NCBI GenBank assembly: GCA_050084985.1
Contig: JBITNC010000002.1
Coordinates: forward strand, 21,886,001 to 21,950,000
Length of the DNA stretch: 64,000 nt
Origin: Nageia nagi
Taxonomy: Eukaryota > Pinophyta
Direction of reading: 5' to 3'
The translations under genes and the position numbers were made by a program. Positions 43,629 through 55,524 of the stretch are shown here, piece by piece. Position 1 is the first letter of the stretch; each line of letters opens with the position of its first letter. The notes beneath the pieces were generated by a model, which made no database searches, was not told the DNA's origin, and saw nothing but the letters and a program-made list of their open reading frames with translations.

Positions 43629-46540
43629 TTTATGTTTGTTCATCATCTTTTATTTTATGCTCCTATATTTGTGTGTCTCTTGTTTATCTTTTGTTTTCTC
43701 ATCTATATCAAATGGGGGATAGTGCCTTAAGTGTAGGTATTTCTCTTCCTCTTGGGTATTTCATCACTTTATATCATTCATCTTCTTCTTGTTTTTGAAT
43801 CGCTTCATCAGGGGTTGATACGCAAGCCTATCCCTCTTTTTGCAGTTTCGTAGCTTTGTACATCGTAATATAGGACCATAGTCACTCAACTCCTAAACAT
43901 ATTATGTTATGTTATTTCTTTGTCTATGTATTCATCATTGTGCTTGTCACCTATATTGTTCATATCATCATTTAGTATCAATCTAGGTCATCCTCTAGGG
44001 TTGATCATTAGACATTATCTCTTGAATCCCCAACAGATCAAGTGCAATCTTGTACATGTGTGGAAGTCGATCTCTCTCTCTCTCTCTTGTGTGCCTAGAA
44101 GGACCAAGATATATTTTTTCATTTCTTATATCATGTTGTATCATCAACATCATTGTATGTCCATTTGTCGCCTCTTATCATCTTGTCTCATTCGTGGTTC
44201 TTGATGAAGACAACCACTTGGGTCATAGCCATTTCAAGTTTCCTTTTGTCATTCCCTTGAGTTTGACCCATAAAATAAAAAACTCCATTTAAACATGTAT
44301 TTTTCATTTAAATGTGTTTCCAATGGTCCAAGATTTAACTATCTTTTAAAAATACTTACCTTTTTACAATATTTGCATTTTCTCTCCATTTTTCTATCAT
44401 TTTTGCATATTTGGCCTCGAGACATATTTTCAAAAAAAATGTATTTTTATTCTATGGTTTGACCAAAAGCTATTACTATCATGGTTTCTAACGGAAATCC
44501 TTGTGTTGCAGATGACTTGATACATGTTGTGGCTTCCTTCAATGTCATTTTTTATCTTGTTTAGCATTCTTGCTATTTTCTTCATCTGTGTTTTTGTGGT
44601 CTATCATATTTTCCTATCATGCTTGAAATTTTATCAATTTATTTATCATTAATATTCATTTCAATTACTCTTATTTTGTCAGTTTTGTCTATTTCATTAG
44701 TTTGCTACTAGCCCTAGGTTCCTATGTCATTTTGGGTAGCACCTTGGTGTATGTACATACATGGTCATTTATCATCCATTTTTCAAAACTAGTTTCATGT
44801 GGCCTTTTCATGTCACTTTGAGTCTTTTTATTCAATTTCCTCACATTTTATTTCATTTCATTACGTTTCATTCATTTTCGTTATGTTTTGGTCATCTATC
44901 ATTTTGTCAAAATTTGGTTTCATTTATCCTTTGTAACTCAAGCTGACATTGATGATTTGATGAGTGATCTATCTTGTTCATTTCAAATTTGTATCAATTT
45001 CATTAAGAAGTTAGTCTCATTTGTTTTCAATCATATATCACCTATTTGTTTCTATCTTGAAGTTGTTCCTTCATGCTTGTGCGCATGGTTACCTTATCGT
45101 ATTGACCCGGGTCACATTGTCATATTGGTTTGTAAATTGTTCATATTTTACCTCATTAGGTCTTATCATGTCATATAGTGCTATTTCAGTTTGTTTCATA
45201 ACTATTTGGTTGTTCATTTTGGTTTTATGAAAATTGGCTATTTGATTTCTCATTTTGGTGCATCTAATCTTGTCTATTTTCAAATCTATCTTTTTCTCAT
45301 CCTCCATCAATATAAATGCAATCAAAATATCAATTTTCATATCCTAGTTTCATTATTTGGTCACCTTTTATGAGTCATTTTGGGGGCTACCGATAACTTT
45401 CCACTTTCAGTGAGCACTAAAGCATTGTCACCCTAGTCCAAGTAGCCTTCTATTTCAGTTTTGAAAATAGTTCAAACAACCTTCATTTTTCAAACTATTT
45501 GATCTTGCATTTAGTTCAAACAATTGTCTATCATATCATTAAGGCATTTTATCAAATTGTCAATGTGGTCATTTGTTATTTTCTATCGAATTTTGTAATT
45601 TTTCACTTTTTCAAAAGTCATTTTTGCTTTGTTTCACTTTTGGCTCAATTTGGTTGTGTTTTGCCAATGTTTTGACTATGTTTAGCATTGTGTTTGTTGT
45701 GATCTATGTCAATCAGGTTTATCATGGGAGTCTTTTTGACTCACTCATGTTTTATTTTACGCATTGTTCTCAAAGAAAAATTGATAGCATTTTGGCTTAT
45801 TTTTCTTACTTTTCTTATTTTTCATTTTATTGTTAACATCTTTTGTGTTCATTTATTATTTTATTGTTTGCCATTATCAATCATTTGTGTTTGTGTTACA
45901 TATTATCATGTGTGTTTATTCTCTTTGGGTGTTTAAGCATACAAGTTCATTTACCATGTGGTGTGATTAAATATACAAGTTCCTTTTAGGTCATTTTTAT
46001 ATTCATTCATGTCTTCATGTCCATTTTAGGTTCATTTTAGGTTGTTCATACATCCATCATCTCATGTATAACATATAAGTGCAACATTCACATAACATGA
46101 TAGTAAATGCATCCACATCATACACATAAGCATATAACACAACATCATATCATATAGTAATAAGGTCAAAGCATATACATATGCCTCTGTCAATAGCAAT
46201 GCATACATATACATCATATGTCAAAATAATGTCTATATATAGTAATCACGGTCCTGCATCTACATGCTCAAAATATACATAAATCATGTGCTCATGGGCG
46301 CCTAAAAAAATCCTAATCAATCTTGTTTGCTCAACCCTATCTAGGAGATCCAAGCATCTCACCTGACCCCTCTACCTCTCTTATGTCCTGAAAATGCTTC
46401 CTATCAACCCTACCCTCATCGTGTGATTGCTTCCTGGTAATTGCACACTCTATCCTATTGCAATCATCTTGCTATGACTCTGGCTGCAAGACTAGCTCTT
46501 GCTACCAAAAAATAGCTCTACTGTGACTATCCTTGCTACC
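43629..46540 (+). other. Gypsy 3' spacer, T/C-rich, no gene seen
   Basis: A low-complexity, plus-strand T-rich region built of words like TCATTTCATTTT. It includes a (TC)n microsatellite (about 44069-44089) and purine tracts AAATGGGGGATAG (43709) and TTTTGGGGGCTAC (45378) that resemble internal polypurine tracts. Short frames here are leucine/phenylalanine-rich because of composition. An A/C/T-rich stretch at 46060-46260 may be the 3' end of the antisense gene that follows. Confidence 0.55.
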
Positions 46541-48240
46541 ACCAGCTATCCATGAAAGGTGAGCACCCTCTCTCCCTCCTACTACCACTGGTCCATGGCC
46601 ATTTGGTAAGCCTATTTTCTCACCATGACCTCTATTATCTTGATGGCTATCTCCACCTTTATCCCCATCCCTATAGCCTCATATCTCAGAGTGCTCACCT
46701 CCATGTGTGGCACCCGTATCTTGGCTATCATTGCTAGCAATTGCATCTAGTAATGCCCCTTCACTAGGGTCGCATCTAGTTGCACCTATAGTGTGATCAC
46801 ATACTCCTATAGAGCATCCCTCTATGTAACTATGATGTCTCTCTCTATCATCATGATATCTCTCTGATAAAGAGTCGCATCCCTCTATCCTAGCACCCTA
46901 TCACACTCAACTGTGATGGTTGCCTCATAGGCCTCCTCTTCACCTACTATGGTGTCCAAGAATACATTAAAAGAAACTTGGTTTAGGGACTCATCATCAC
47001 CCTCTCCCCCTATCCCTAGCAATACAAACCCTACTACTACTATTGTTGCCCATATTTCACCCTATCTTGTTGGTGCTAGTGCTGGCGTTGTAGCTGTATT
47101 ATCCCATCTACAACTAATCTCTCTTGCTAGGGGGCCCACCACACATCACACTCTACTATCACACCCATGTCATCTACATTAGGCATAATCAATGTTATGT
47201 TTAAAGCTACATCCATCTTTGTGTAGTGTCCTCAAGGCATGCCCCCTATGCCTCAACTCACCTATATAGCATAGGCTTTGCTGGAACATCTTAGATGAGC
47301 CCATGCTATCAAGTCACCTGCTCATACCTATATACCTTAATGTTGTGAGCTCTCTTCTTATGCACGTCATGAGATTGATGCACTTGCACCAGCTTCTTGT
47401 CTTCATCTATGCATGTAGGGCCTCCTTGCCATGGTCAAAATATTACATCCTCTACCTGTAGAGTGGCCCACGTGCTATGATTCCAAGTATATATCCTCTC
47501 ACATGGTTACCTCTTGGGCAACTTATGATCCCACACCCATAATGTTATGCATGTTATAAGGTAGGTTTTAGGGTCATGCCACTTGCACATGCTCCCATGC
47601 TTAGATCTACATTAGTAGGGATCCTATGATCCCTACTCTCCCCTTATACTTATCAACTAGCTAGCGATATATCTACTACAAGACCTTTGGCACCCATGCA
47701 AAAATTGCACCATTAGTGATGATGTCCATCATGATGTCCAAGAGATTCTAGGGGATCTTTTGCGTACTGGTATTAGGAAGTAAGAATGAGCTGATGATAA
47801 TCATCATGATCATCTGCTAGATTATCAAGAAGCCTACCTCATAAATAGATGCATAGTTAACTCCTTTGTGTCCGATGTTAATGGCTTCCCATCCATCCTT
47901 GAACACCCTCTACATTATCTAGACCCAAGATGGCATTACCATCAACATCTTGCCCTTAATGGGCACCTTATAGATCTTGTAAATGTCCTTGAGCATGATT
48001 ACCATCTCACCCATAGGGAAGTGAAAGGTGTTGCATTGGCTATCCTAAAGCTTGACCAGTGTGTAAATGTAGGCCTAGTTGACCATCACAATCCTCAATC
48101 ATGTAGCTCTTGCTAGGCCAACTACCTTGAGCCACACCTAATCTACATTATTAAGCACCCTATGCACATCCTTTAGGATAGGATTGAATTTATGCCAAGT
48201 CTTCACTTGACACTGATTCAAGCAAGTCCTACATCATTCC
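46540..48240 (-). pseudogene. Antisense plant mobile domain (PMD) gene inside gypsy
   Basis: On the minus strand the region near 48040-47960 reads SQCNTFHFPMGEMVIMLKDI, then YKVPIKGKM. This is the core PMD motif ('NTFH.P.GE.TITLEDV...LGLP..G') of the aminotransferase-like PMD family (MAIN/MAIL relatives). Downstream, with stops, come FKDGWEAINIGHKGVNYASI, FLLPNTS, NGAIFAWVPKVL and, at 46900-46780, a heptad-like coiled-coil (LYQRDIMMIERDIIVT). Cellular PMD proteins are nuclear and tied to silencing and genome stability. PMD sequences are known to be shared between genes and gypsy or Mutator elements. The orientation is opposite to gag-pol. The start codon is not certain. Confidence 0.65.
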
Positions 48241-49590
48241 TTTTGTCATTTGTGATAATCATCTATTTTTCTAAGTTAGTCCTCTTTATTTTAAGTTAAT
48301 CATCTTATCTATGTATTTTCTAGTCCTCTAAGTCCTATTCAGTCAGTACTATGAGCCTTATAGCTCATTTATGTCTTTTCATATATCCTCTAGCATATTT
48401 TTATGTCTACCCTAACTGGTCTAGAGTAGGCTAGCTAATTTAAAATTAGTTAGTACACTATAGATCAGCTAGCTAACCAGTAGAGTGGCTAGTTAGTCGA
48501 CCTCCTGTTGATCGATTAGCCAGCTAGTTGGATGGTTGACTAGTCATTTGATGGGTTAGGACTATGATTAGCCAATTTCCAATTGATGGGCTCCCAATTA
48601 GCCCCCAAACTAGGATCAGTTTGTAGCCCATAAGCTACCATAACTGAAGTGAAGGCCAAAAACCCCATGCCCAAGCTCATCAAACCTTCATTTTTTTTCA
48701 TTTTTGGGTCATAAAGTTAGATTATGATCTATAAAAGTTGTCCTATAGGTCCCTATAATCATTCTAAGTTTAATTTTGTTTAGTTTCATCCATCATTTTG
48801 GTCCTATGGTGATGCCATAGTTTTAGGGTTTATCTTGTGGTTTTCTTCATTCAAGTATACCTTTTGCACATCGCCCCTGTAAAACTTGAGCTTTTTGGGA
48901 AATTTAAGGCATGTGGGATTATTAACTTGTCCCTTTGTTTTCTTTTTGCCTTTGTATTCCTATGGTTCCATTGGTTATCTATCAATGCACTAGCTATATC
49001 TGCTAAGTCCTTCAAAATATGATTGGTTCTATTTGTTATGGAGTTAATTCTCCATTCATTTCATGATCTTCATCATGTAATCATGTTGAATCCCCATCTA
49101 TTTGTTTTATCTCACATTTATCATGCATTTTCTTTAATTGGGTTCTTATACCCTCACTTTGTTCATGTGGTTAGCTTTCTTAGTTTTCTCATTACAAATA
49201 AGGAACCCAAGAAGCGTTTTATTCCTTATCACAACATCATCTCAGCATGTTTCCTGCATCATTGTTCTTCCATGCGAATTAGAGTCATGTTAACCTATTA
49301 GGTGCCCCATGGGTGTAATCAATTTTTTGCAAACATGAGCATGTTCATCTATCAAGCATCATATGCCTATGTGCTATGGTTGTAGCCTTAGTAGGTCTAT
49401 GTACCTATAGTCACTTTCCCTTCATCTGTTGGGCTAAAGTAGAAATCATCTTATCTTCATCATGTTGTTAAGAATCATGTTCTATTTTGTTTTATTTTTT
49501 TTAGTTTTAAAACATAAAAAAATAAAATAAAATCAAAACCATGTATATAACCAAAACATCTTTTTATTAATTATCTTTCTTTTACATCAT
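48241..49590. other. Gypsy 3' region with a cluster of short palindromes
   Basis: At 48400-48620 short self-complementary words (CTAGCTAG-like, AGCCAGCTAG, TAGTTAG, TTAGCCAATT) are packed closely. The same word family (CTAACCAG, GGTTAG) occurs in the LTRs. At 49340-49460 a segment is shared with the start of the repeat array at 52770. No gene was recognised. Confidence 0.5.
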
Positions 49591-52330
49591 GAGATGGTGA
49601 ATTTTTACATTCATCCATCTTCATCCTTGTTTTCATCATTGCTTGTTTTATCCTAACAAGCATTTGATCTAGTCTACGCTTGGTCCTATTCCCTCTTCAT
49701 TATGTGTTATGGTTTCTTCATCTAAAGTTTGCTTTAACTATAGGTTCTCATCTATAGAATCCATAGTTATCTCATCCACTTTCAAGGCATCCAACATTGC
49801 CCTTGGAATGTGGATTCTGTGGTGTAAGAGGATGATCTCGTATACATTGGCTCTCCTATTCCATTATTCCTTGTTTCCATGCATACCACTGCGAGCATTG
49901 TAAAAGTTGTACTTTAGTTTCTTTTTCATCTCTTTAGCTTGTCTAGCTATTGCCTCCTTATTTGCAATCAATTTGTCTTTCTTATCCATGAGCTCTGTCC
50001 AAGACTACATGCACATAATGTTCTCTCTCTGTAGCATATCAAATTTCTATGTCATTACCTTTGCTTCTCTCTTGGCTTCGACCAGTTCTTGGTGCAAGTA
50101 GATATTCTCTACTTCTGACCATCTTTGTATCTCTTTATCTTTCATAGGAGTACCTCCTATGTGTCCATCCTTTTCTTTGTCACCTTTGTACTTGTGGATC
50201 CTTTGACATCGCTTATTCCTCTATGGATTTGAATCCATAATGGCTCCATTGGATCCATGATCAGTTAGTTCATCCTTCACATTCCTCTCATATTTTGTGT
50301 CCCATTTACTAGCTTTGATAACCATTAAGGGTCGCACAATGTCTCCATGCATCTTTTTATCCTTCCATCTTGACCATCCACCTTGTCTTCACATGTCTAT
50401 CCCTCATTGTATCCCATATATAAATAATGTCACCACATAATCGCCCCTCATTAGATTTCACATGTCCACTAGTACTATTACATGTCTATCCATCATTGTG
50501 TCCTATCTGTTCACCTACCTTTTGTGCATCTAGATTAATGTCATCATCATTACATTCCTATCCGGTCACTACATGCATACTGCATCACTATTTCCTCCAT
50601 CATTTCCTTTGCCCATTCAAACCATAGTCATTCAATCCTGCATGTTAGTATGTAATTTTTACTTCTACGAATCTCTCTTCTTGAACATTCTTTTCCTTCA
50701 TTTACCATTATCTCCACCATTATCACTTGGACTGCTCTACATATTTCCAAGTGTATATAATCCCGTGCGACCCCTTTTGTTTCTCATAGCTTATTCTCAT
50801 TCATCCCTTTCTTTTTTGGCATCTTGTCCTTATCTTTCTTCATCCTTTAATGGATCCCTTTTGCTTCCTCACCCTATCAAGTGAGCTTTATGACCTCATC
50901 ATGTACTATAGATGTTTTACAATATTGCCCCTTCGCATCATATCTACTATTGAGTCCTTGTTACAATAGCGACTTGCCTTTATTCTTGAGCAACCCCAAA
51001 ACTACTTCAAGATTTGCATGATCCATCATCTCAAATATGTTGATCATGTTTACCTATTTCTATAGTTGCTGAGTCATCTTGATTATATGTGGCATGTCAT
51101 GGTGTACACCTTGTTCAATCCCTTCCTATTGCAATTTGTATGTTACGCTATCCCGATGACTCTTCATCCATAGGAGCACTTTGATACAATCACTATTTCT
51201 TGGGTGATACATCAGGACCAACTGCAGTGGTCATCTACTTATTCATTTTGTCTGATCTGACATGGTAAACATCATATTCTATGTCATTATTTCTCCTTCT
51301 TGTATCACTTCTTACCATTATCACATTAGTGGCTTCTTCAACAAAAGCTGCTCGATTCTACCTCTTTTGGTGATGACATTAGCTCATCTGACTCAGATGC
51401 TTAGTCACCCATCCGTGCATTAGAAACACCATCATGATTATACATTAGACTTATCAATGGGGATATTTGTTTTTGCATTCGCTACCCATCCAAACTTGTT
51501 GGTAGGAATCAATCTTATTTTCAATAATAATAAAAAATCATCATTCCTTATTTCGTATCATTCTTATGTTGATTATGTTTTGTCTTCCTTGAATATTCAA
51601 TCAAATGGTCAAGTGTATAATCCCATCCATATTTCATGTCACTATTGTTTGATTTGCTTCTTTCATTTTTATTAATGATCGATGATCTGGATTGCTTTGT
51701 GTTCTTATATGTTCTTCTTTATCACATTATGTTTTTCATTCATTTTTAATCTATTTTGGGAAACTCTAATAGTTTCATGATAACTTCTATTGTTGGCCTT
51801 TATCTATGTCATCCTTTTTAGTCTATTAGTTATGATTTTTTCATTTCATTCTCTTATGTCTCACTTGATTGCAATCATGAATAGAACCCTATTCCTTGGT
51901 CTTTATCCTGATCTCCCTCAAGATAACCTTCACCATAAAATTTGTAGCCGAGTCATTCAGCATGTCATCCTCTTCATTCATCGATTGGACAATGTTTATC
52001 ATCTACTCATCATCTTGGCCCTTCTCTATTGCTCATATTGTACATGGAAGATCATCCTTTACTACCCATGGAACATGCTCATGTTTCACTTACTACACTT
52101 TGTTGGTTTTTTGATGCTTCATCTTGAGGAGTGCTATCACCCTTTCATCATCATGCACATAGTATAATAGCATGATCTACATTAGGATTCTACCTTCCAA
52201 ACGTAGCTAGTTCATGAAGATAATCAGTAGGTATTCTATCTATACTTCAACATCAAATGTCACTTCCTACCAATTACACATGTGACCCTCTTCAATCAAT
52301 CAAGCTCACTTATCAATCAATCGATCTCAC
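49590..52330 (-). pseudogene. Second antisense coding region inside gypsy, coiled-coil protein
   Basis: Minus-strand translation is markedly more protein-like than plus. Pieces in order of the minus strand are IPTDYLHELATFG (about 52220), SMYNMSNREG, AAFVEEATNVIMVRSDTRRR (about 51340), IRPLMV-like and KWDTKYERNVKDELTDHGSN (about 50290), then EIQRWSEVENIYLHQELVEA, FDMLQRENIM, WTELMDKKDKLIANKEAIAR and QAKEMKKKLKYNFYNARSG (50140-49880), and finally acidic ALKVDEITMDSIDENL (about 49780). Heptads over the 50140-49900 stretch predict a coiled coil. I do not recognise the family. Stops are frequent but many are at glutamine-like positions (TAG/TAA). It could be a separate gene or the upstream part of the PMD transcription unit. 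Confidence 0.5.
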
Positions 52331-52856
52331 TTTCCTATGAGCTTGAGAGATCTAGCTCCAGCTCTCATGATCCTGTCAATGATTAAACATAGTCTTTAGC
52401 ATAGTATTTGTTATTATCTCTTGTCTGGTCATCCATTTGTGCTTGTCAGTGGAATTGTTATCTTCCTCATTGTTGGCATTTCTACTTATTTGTATTTTAT
52501 TTCTATCTACTATCCACTTGAGCATATCGATGGAAGCTTTGATCAATGTTAATGCATGTGTTCTTCTTTATTTATTGTTGTCTCAAATATGCCTATCATC
52601 ATTTTATTCTATCGACTTGGTCTCTTATCATATGTTGCATAGTAAATTAATTTTTAATTTGTGCCATTATGTTATTTTATATCACAACAACCTTGTTTTA
52701 GCTTGACATGATCAATTGTCAATGAATAAATTAAAATATCATCATGTTTGACTTCATCATTTAACATGTTGTCATATTATCAAGCATTGTATGCTTGTAT
52801 GCTATGGTATAATGCTTGGTAGGTCTATGAGCCTATGATCTTTTTCTTCAACTCAA
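52331..52856. other. No recognised feature
   Basis: T-rich gypsy 3' sequence between the antisense coding region and the repeat array. Part of it (52770-52850) recurs at 49340-49420. Confidence 0.5.
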
Positions 52857-53850
52857 TCTTATATGGCCTATCATGCATCTAAACTAGGTTTGAGTTGAGT
52901 GTTCAGGATGCTCTTATACGGCCTATCATGTGCCAAAACCATCTCTCATCCTGATTAATCATATTTCCCTTCAACTATTGGGAAAAAGCAAAATCATGTA
53001 TCATACTTTGTTATGGTGTGATTGTTCCACTGTGATGCTTTGTTTAAGATGATCTTATATAGCCTATCATTTGCCAAAACTAGTTCTTATCTTGATTATA
53101 TCATAATCACCCTTTGATTGCTAGGGAAAAGTAGAATCATGTATTATATGTCATGTTTTACATTTTTTCCACCATGATGTTTTGGTAGGATGATCTTATA
53201 CAGCATGTCATGTGCTGAAACTAGATTTGATCCTAATTGATTCATGTTATGTGGTTAGTCCCATTGTATTAGCTTATCGTATCATGGCACTTTAATCATT
53301 TGTCATATTTTGTTATGAATGTTCCATCATGTTGTTTTGTTGGGGTGACCTTATACGACCTATCATGCATCAAAACTATGTTTCACCTTAATTGATTATG
53401 TACCATAGTACCCTTCAACTATTGGGAAAAAGTAGAGATCATTTCCCTTTTTAGTATTTAGATTAGTTAAAAAAACTTACTTCAAAATTAATTATTTATT
53501 TGTTATAATTGTCCCACCTTTGATCATTAAGTTTTGATCATGAAATCTAATTCTATCTTACATAGCCTATCGTGCATTGAAATTAGACTTTGTTGAATTA
53601 TCATGAGGTTTGGGACGATCTTATATAGACTATCATGTGTTGAAACCAGCTCTCATTCCAATTGCTTTATTCTTCACCCTTTGACTATTGGGACAAAGCA
53701 AAGATATTTTTCTTTTGTGTTACCCTTCAATTGCTGGGGTAAAATAGAATCATGTATTGTACTTTATCATATTGTTTATGATTTCTTAAGATGATCTTAC
53801 ATAGCCTATCATGCGTCAAAACTAGCTTTCATCTTGATCAATTCAATCAT
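52857..53850 (+). repeat. Array of eight diverged repeats in the gypsy 3' region
   Basis: The word CTTATAYRGCCTATCATG, usually followed by YGYCAAAACTAG, occurs at about 52857, 52912, 53053, 53193, 53349, 53554, 53619 and 53793. Between copies the second part of the unit (CCCTTCAACTATTGGGAAAA, then AAATCATGTAT) is also repeated. Unit length is irregular, about 55-205 bp. The array ends about 100 bp before the 3' LTR. Confidence 0.85.
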
Positions 53851-53954
53851 CCTTCTAGTCCTACTATATCATCTTGCTTGTATCATAACACATCACACAC
53901 ACTTCACCTATTTGTGTATCACATCTCGTAAAAATTAGCATAAAAAGGGACATT

Positions 53955-54716
53955 TATAGATACCAAAAAATCATCATTCATCTATATTAGGTGATTCATG
54001 ACATTTTGACCCCTACTTATGGTTTGTATTGATCATATCAGCCTCCTATCATGGTTCAACATTGTTTGTTTAATCATTTTTGGTAACTTAATCCTTTATT
54101 ACCAATTTTTCACCCCTACTTCTAACCGACCCATCAGTTAGGGGGATCAGCTGACTGGTGGGTTAGTTAGGACTAAACCCTAACCAGCCCATTGACTAAC
54201 CCTATATAAAACAAAATTCAAAAATAGAACCCCCTCCAAATTTAGTGAAGAACATGCATTGCCAACCTACTCTCAAACCCTTTCAACTAGATCCATCGCC
54301 TATCATGTCCACACTCCATTTTGAGCTTCCCTAATCACTCCAAGGCACACAAGAATTCTTTTTTGGATCTCCATCTAGCAAGGAAATGTGGGTTTAGCTC
54401 AAGAATGTGGATTTTATGGTATCAAGGTTTGTTTTGAGGTTTTTGTAGGTTTAAGAGCATATCTAAGGGTGTTCAACCAAGTATCCTTTTGGTTTATTGC
54501 TAAAACACTTATGCATGATTGCATCTTAATTTTTTTAGCTAGGATCTTAGATCTAGGTTAGATTAGATTTTATTTTGTTTAGATCGTTAGTTGGATTTGA
54601 TTTGTTTTATGTTAGCTTGCATTGTAAGCATTGATTTATTTTCGGGTGTCTTGTTGATTCAAGACTAGAAGGCTTACAAGAAAACTAGTCATATCTTGTT
54701 AGATCCTAGGGTCTCA
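53955..54716 (+). repeat. 3' LTR of the gypsy element (partial)
   Basis: It aligns with 33093-33835. It begins TATAGATACC (TG changed to TA) after the purine-rich AAAAAGGGA (53942-53950) and has the TATATAAAA box near 54203. At 54719 copia LTR sequence starts. The last 250 bp are included in a 320-bp tandem duplication. Confidence 0.85.
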
Positions 54717-54789
54717 AGTGTTGGAATGTATAATGCATTATTGTAAAAGTTTGTATTAATCCTCTTTGTAAATTCACTAATACTTAGGG
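54470..54789. repeat. 320-bp tandem duplication, first copy
   Basis: The segment from GTTCAACCAAGTATCC in the gypsy LTR through the first 71 bp of the copia LTR (ending AATACTTAGG) is followed immediately by a second copy at 54790-55109. The copies differ at a few bases. The join lies where both parental sequences have an AGGG-type word. Confidence 0.92.
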
Positions 54790-55109
54790 TGTTCAACCAA
54801 GTATCCTTTTGGTTTATTGCTAACACACTTGTGCATGATTGCATCTTAATTTTTTTAGCTAGGATCTTAGATCTAGGTTAGAGTAGGTTTTATTTTGTTT
54901 AGATCGTTAGTTGGATTAGATTTGTTTTATGTTAGCTTGCATTGTAAGCATTGATTTATTTTCGGATGTCTTGTTGATTCAAGACTAGGAGGCTTACAAG
55001 AAAACTAGTCATATCTTGCTAGATCCTAGGGTTTCTAGTGTTGGAATGCATAATGCATTATTGTAAAAGTTTGTATTAATCCTCTTTGTAAATTCACTAA
55101 TACTTAGGG
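54790..55109. repeat. 320-bp tandem duplication, second copy
   Basis: Second copy of 54470-54789. Its right end continues into the complete copia LTR. The copia border TG therefore occurs twice, at 54719 and 55039. Confidence 0.92.
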
Positions 55110-55510
55110 GTATCATTAGATACCTTAAGTATTTAAATGAATATGATAATGTAACTTGTCCTACACTCCATGTCATGAGCATGCCCCTTGGGTAAAAGGG
55201 TATGCATGTCATGCCTTTGTACATTGGGTAAAAGGGGGATCCAAAGAGAGATTTTGGCCTATAAATAGAAGGTTCCCTATTTGTTATCACACACCAATTT
55301 GTGGAGTAAATTTATGCTATAGGATAGTGTTTAGGAGTTAAGGTTAGAAACATTGTAAGAGTTCTTATTTGTGAATTAAGAGAGATCTAGTTAATAGATG
55401 TACTCCTAGTTGGAGTAACCACTTATATCTTGAGTTATCTAGATGTGAGATTGAGCTTACATGAGATCTTGGTAGTTTAGAGTTGTTTATGTTATATTTC
55501 AACTCCTTCA
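55039..55510 (+). repeat. 5' LTR of the right-hand copia
   Basis: The 472-bp LTR runs from TGTTGGAATGCATAATGC to CCTTCA. It has CCCTTGGGTAAAAGGG at 55185-55200, a second ATTGGGTAAAAGGG at about 55223, and TATAAATA at 55260-55267. Confidence 0.92.
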
Positions 55511-55512
55511 TT

Positions 55513-55524
55513 TGGTATCAGAGC
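55513..55524 (+). other. tRNA-iMet primer binding site
   Basis: TGGTATCAGAGC lies 2 bp after the LTR and is a perfect match to the plant copia consensus. Confidence 0.92.

Larger units (their letters stand above)
33093..54716 (+). mobile_element. Giant Tat-like Ty3/gypsy element with antisense genes
   Basis: Homologous LTR sequence starts at 33093 and at 53955. Between them, on the plus strand, lie gag, aspartic protease, reverse transcriptase, RNase H, a second RNase H and integrase, followed by about 10 kb of 3' sequence. The order PR-RT-RH-IN defines Ty3/gypsy. The extra RNase H before integrase, the Gag zinc-finger style, the large size and antisense ORFs near the 3' end are features of the Tat group (Ogre, Retand, Grande). 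At 21.6 kb or more it is among the larger plant LTR elements. It inserted into the copia leader at 33092. The 3' LTR is itself interrupted by copia, so no target duplication can be checked. Every ORF is broken. Confidence 0.85.

Noticed and set aside
43900-46000. Many plus-strand frames that look like small membrane proteins
   Set aside because: The plus strand is T/C-rich, which yields Phe/Leu/Ser-rich frames by composition. None has conserved motifs or a plausible gene context.
52857-53850. CRISPR-like repeat array
   Set aside because: Repeats are diverged, irregularly spaced and lie in a plant retrotransposon; spacers are themselves repeated.
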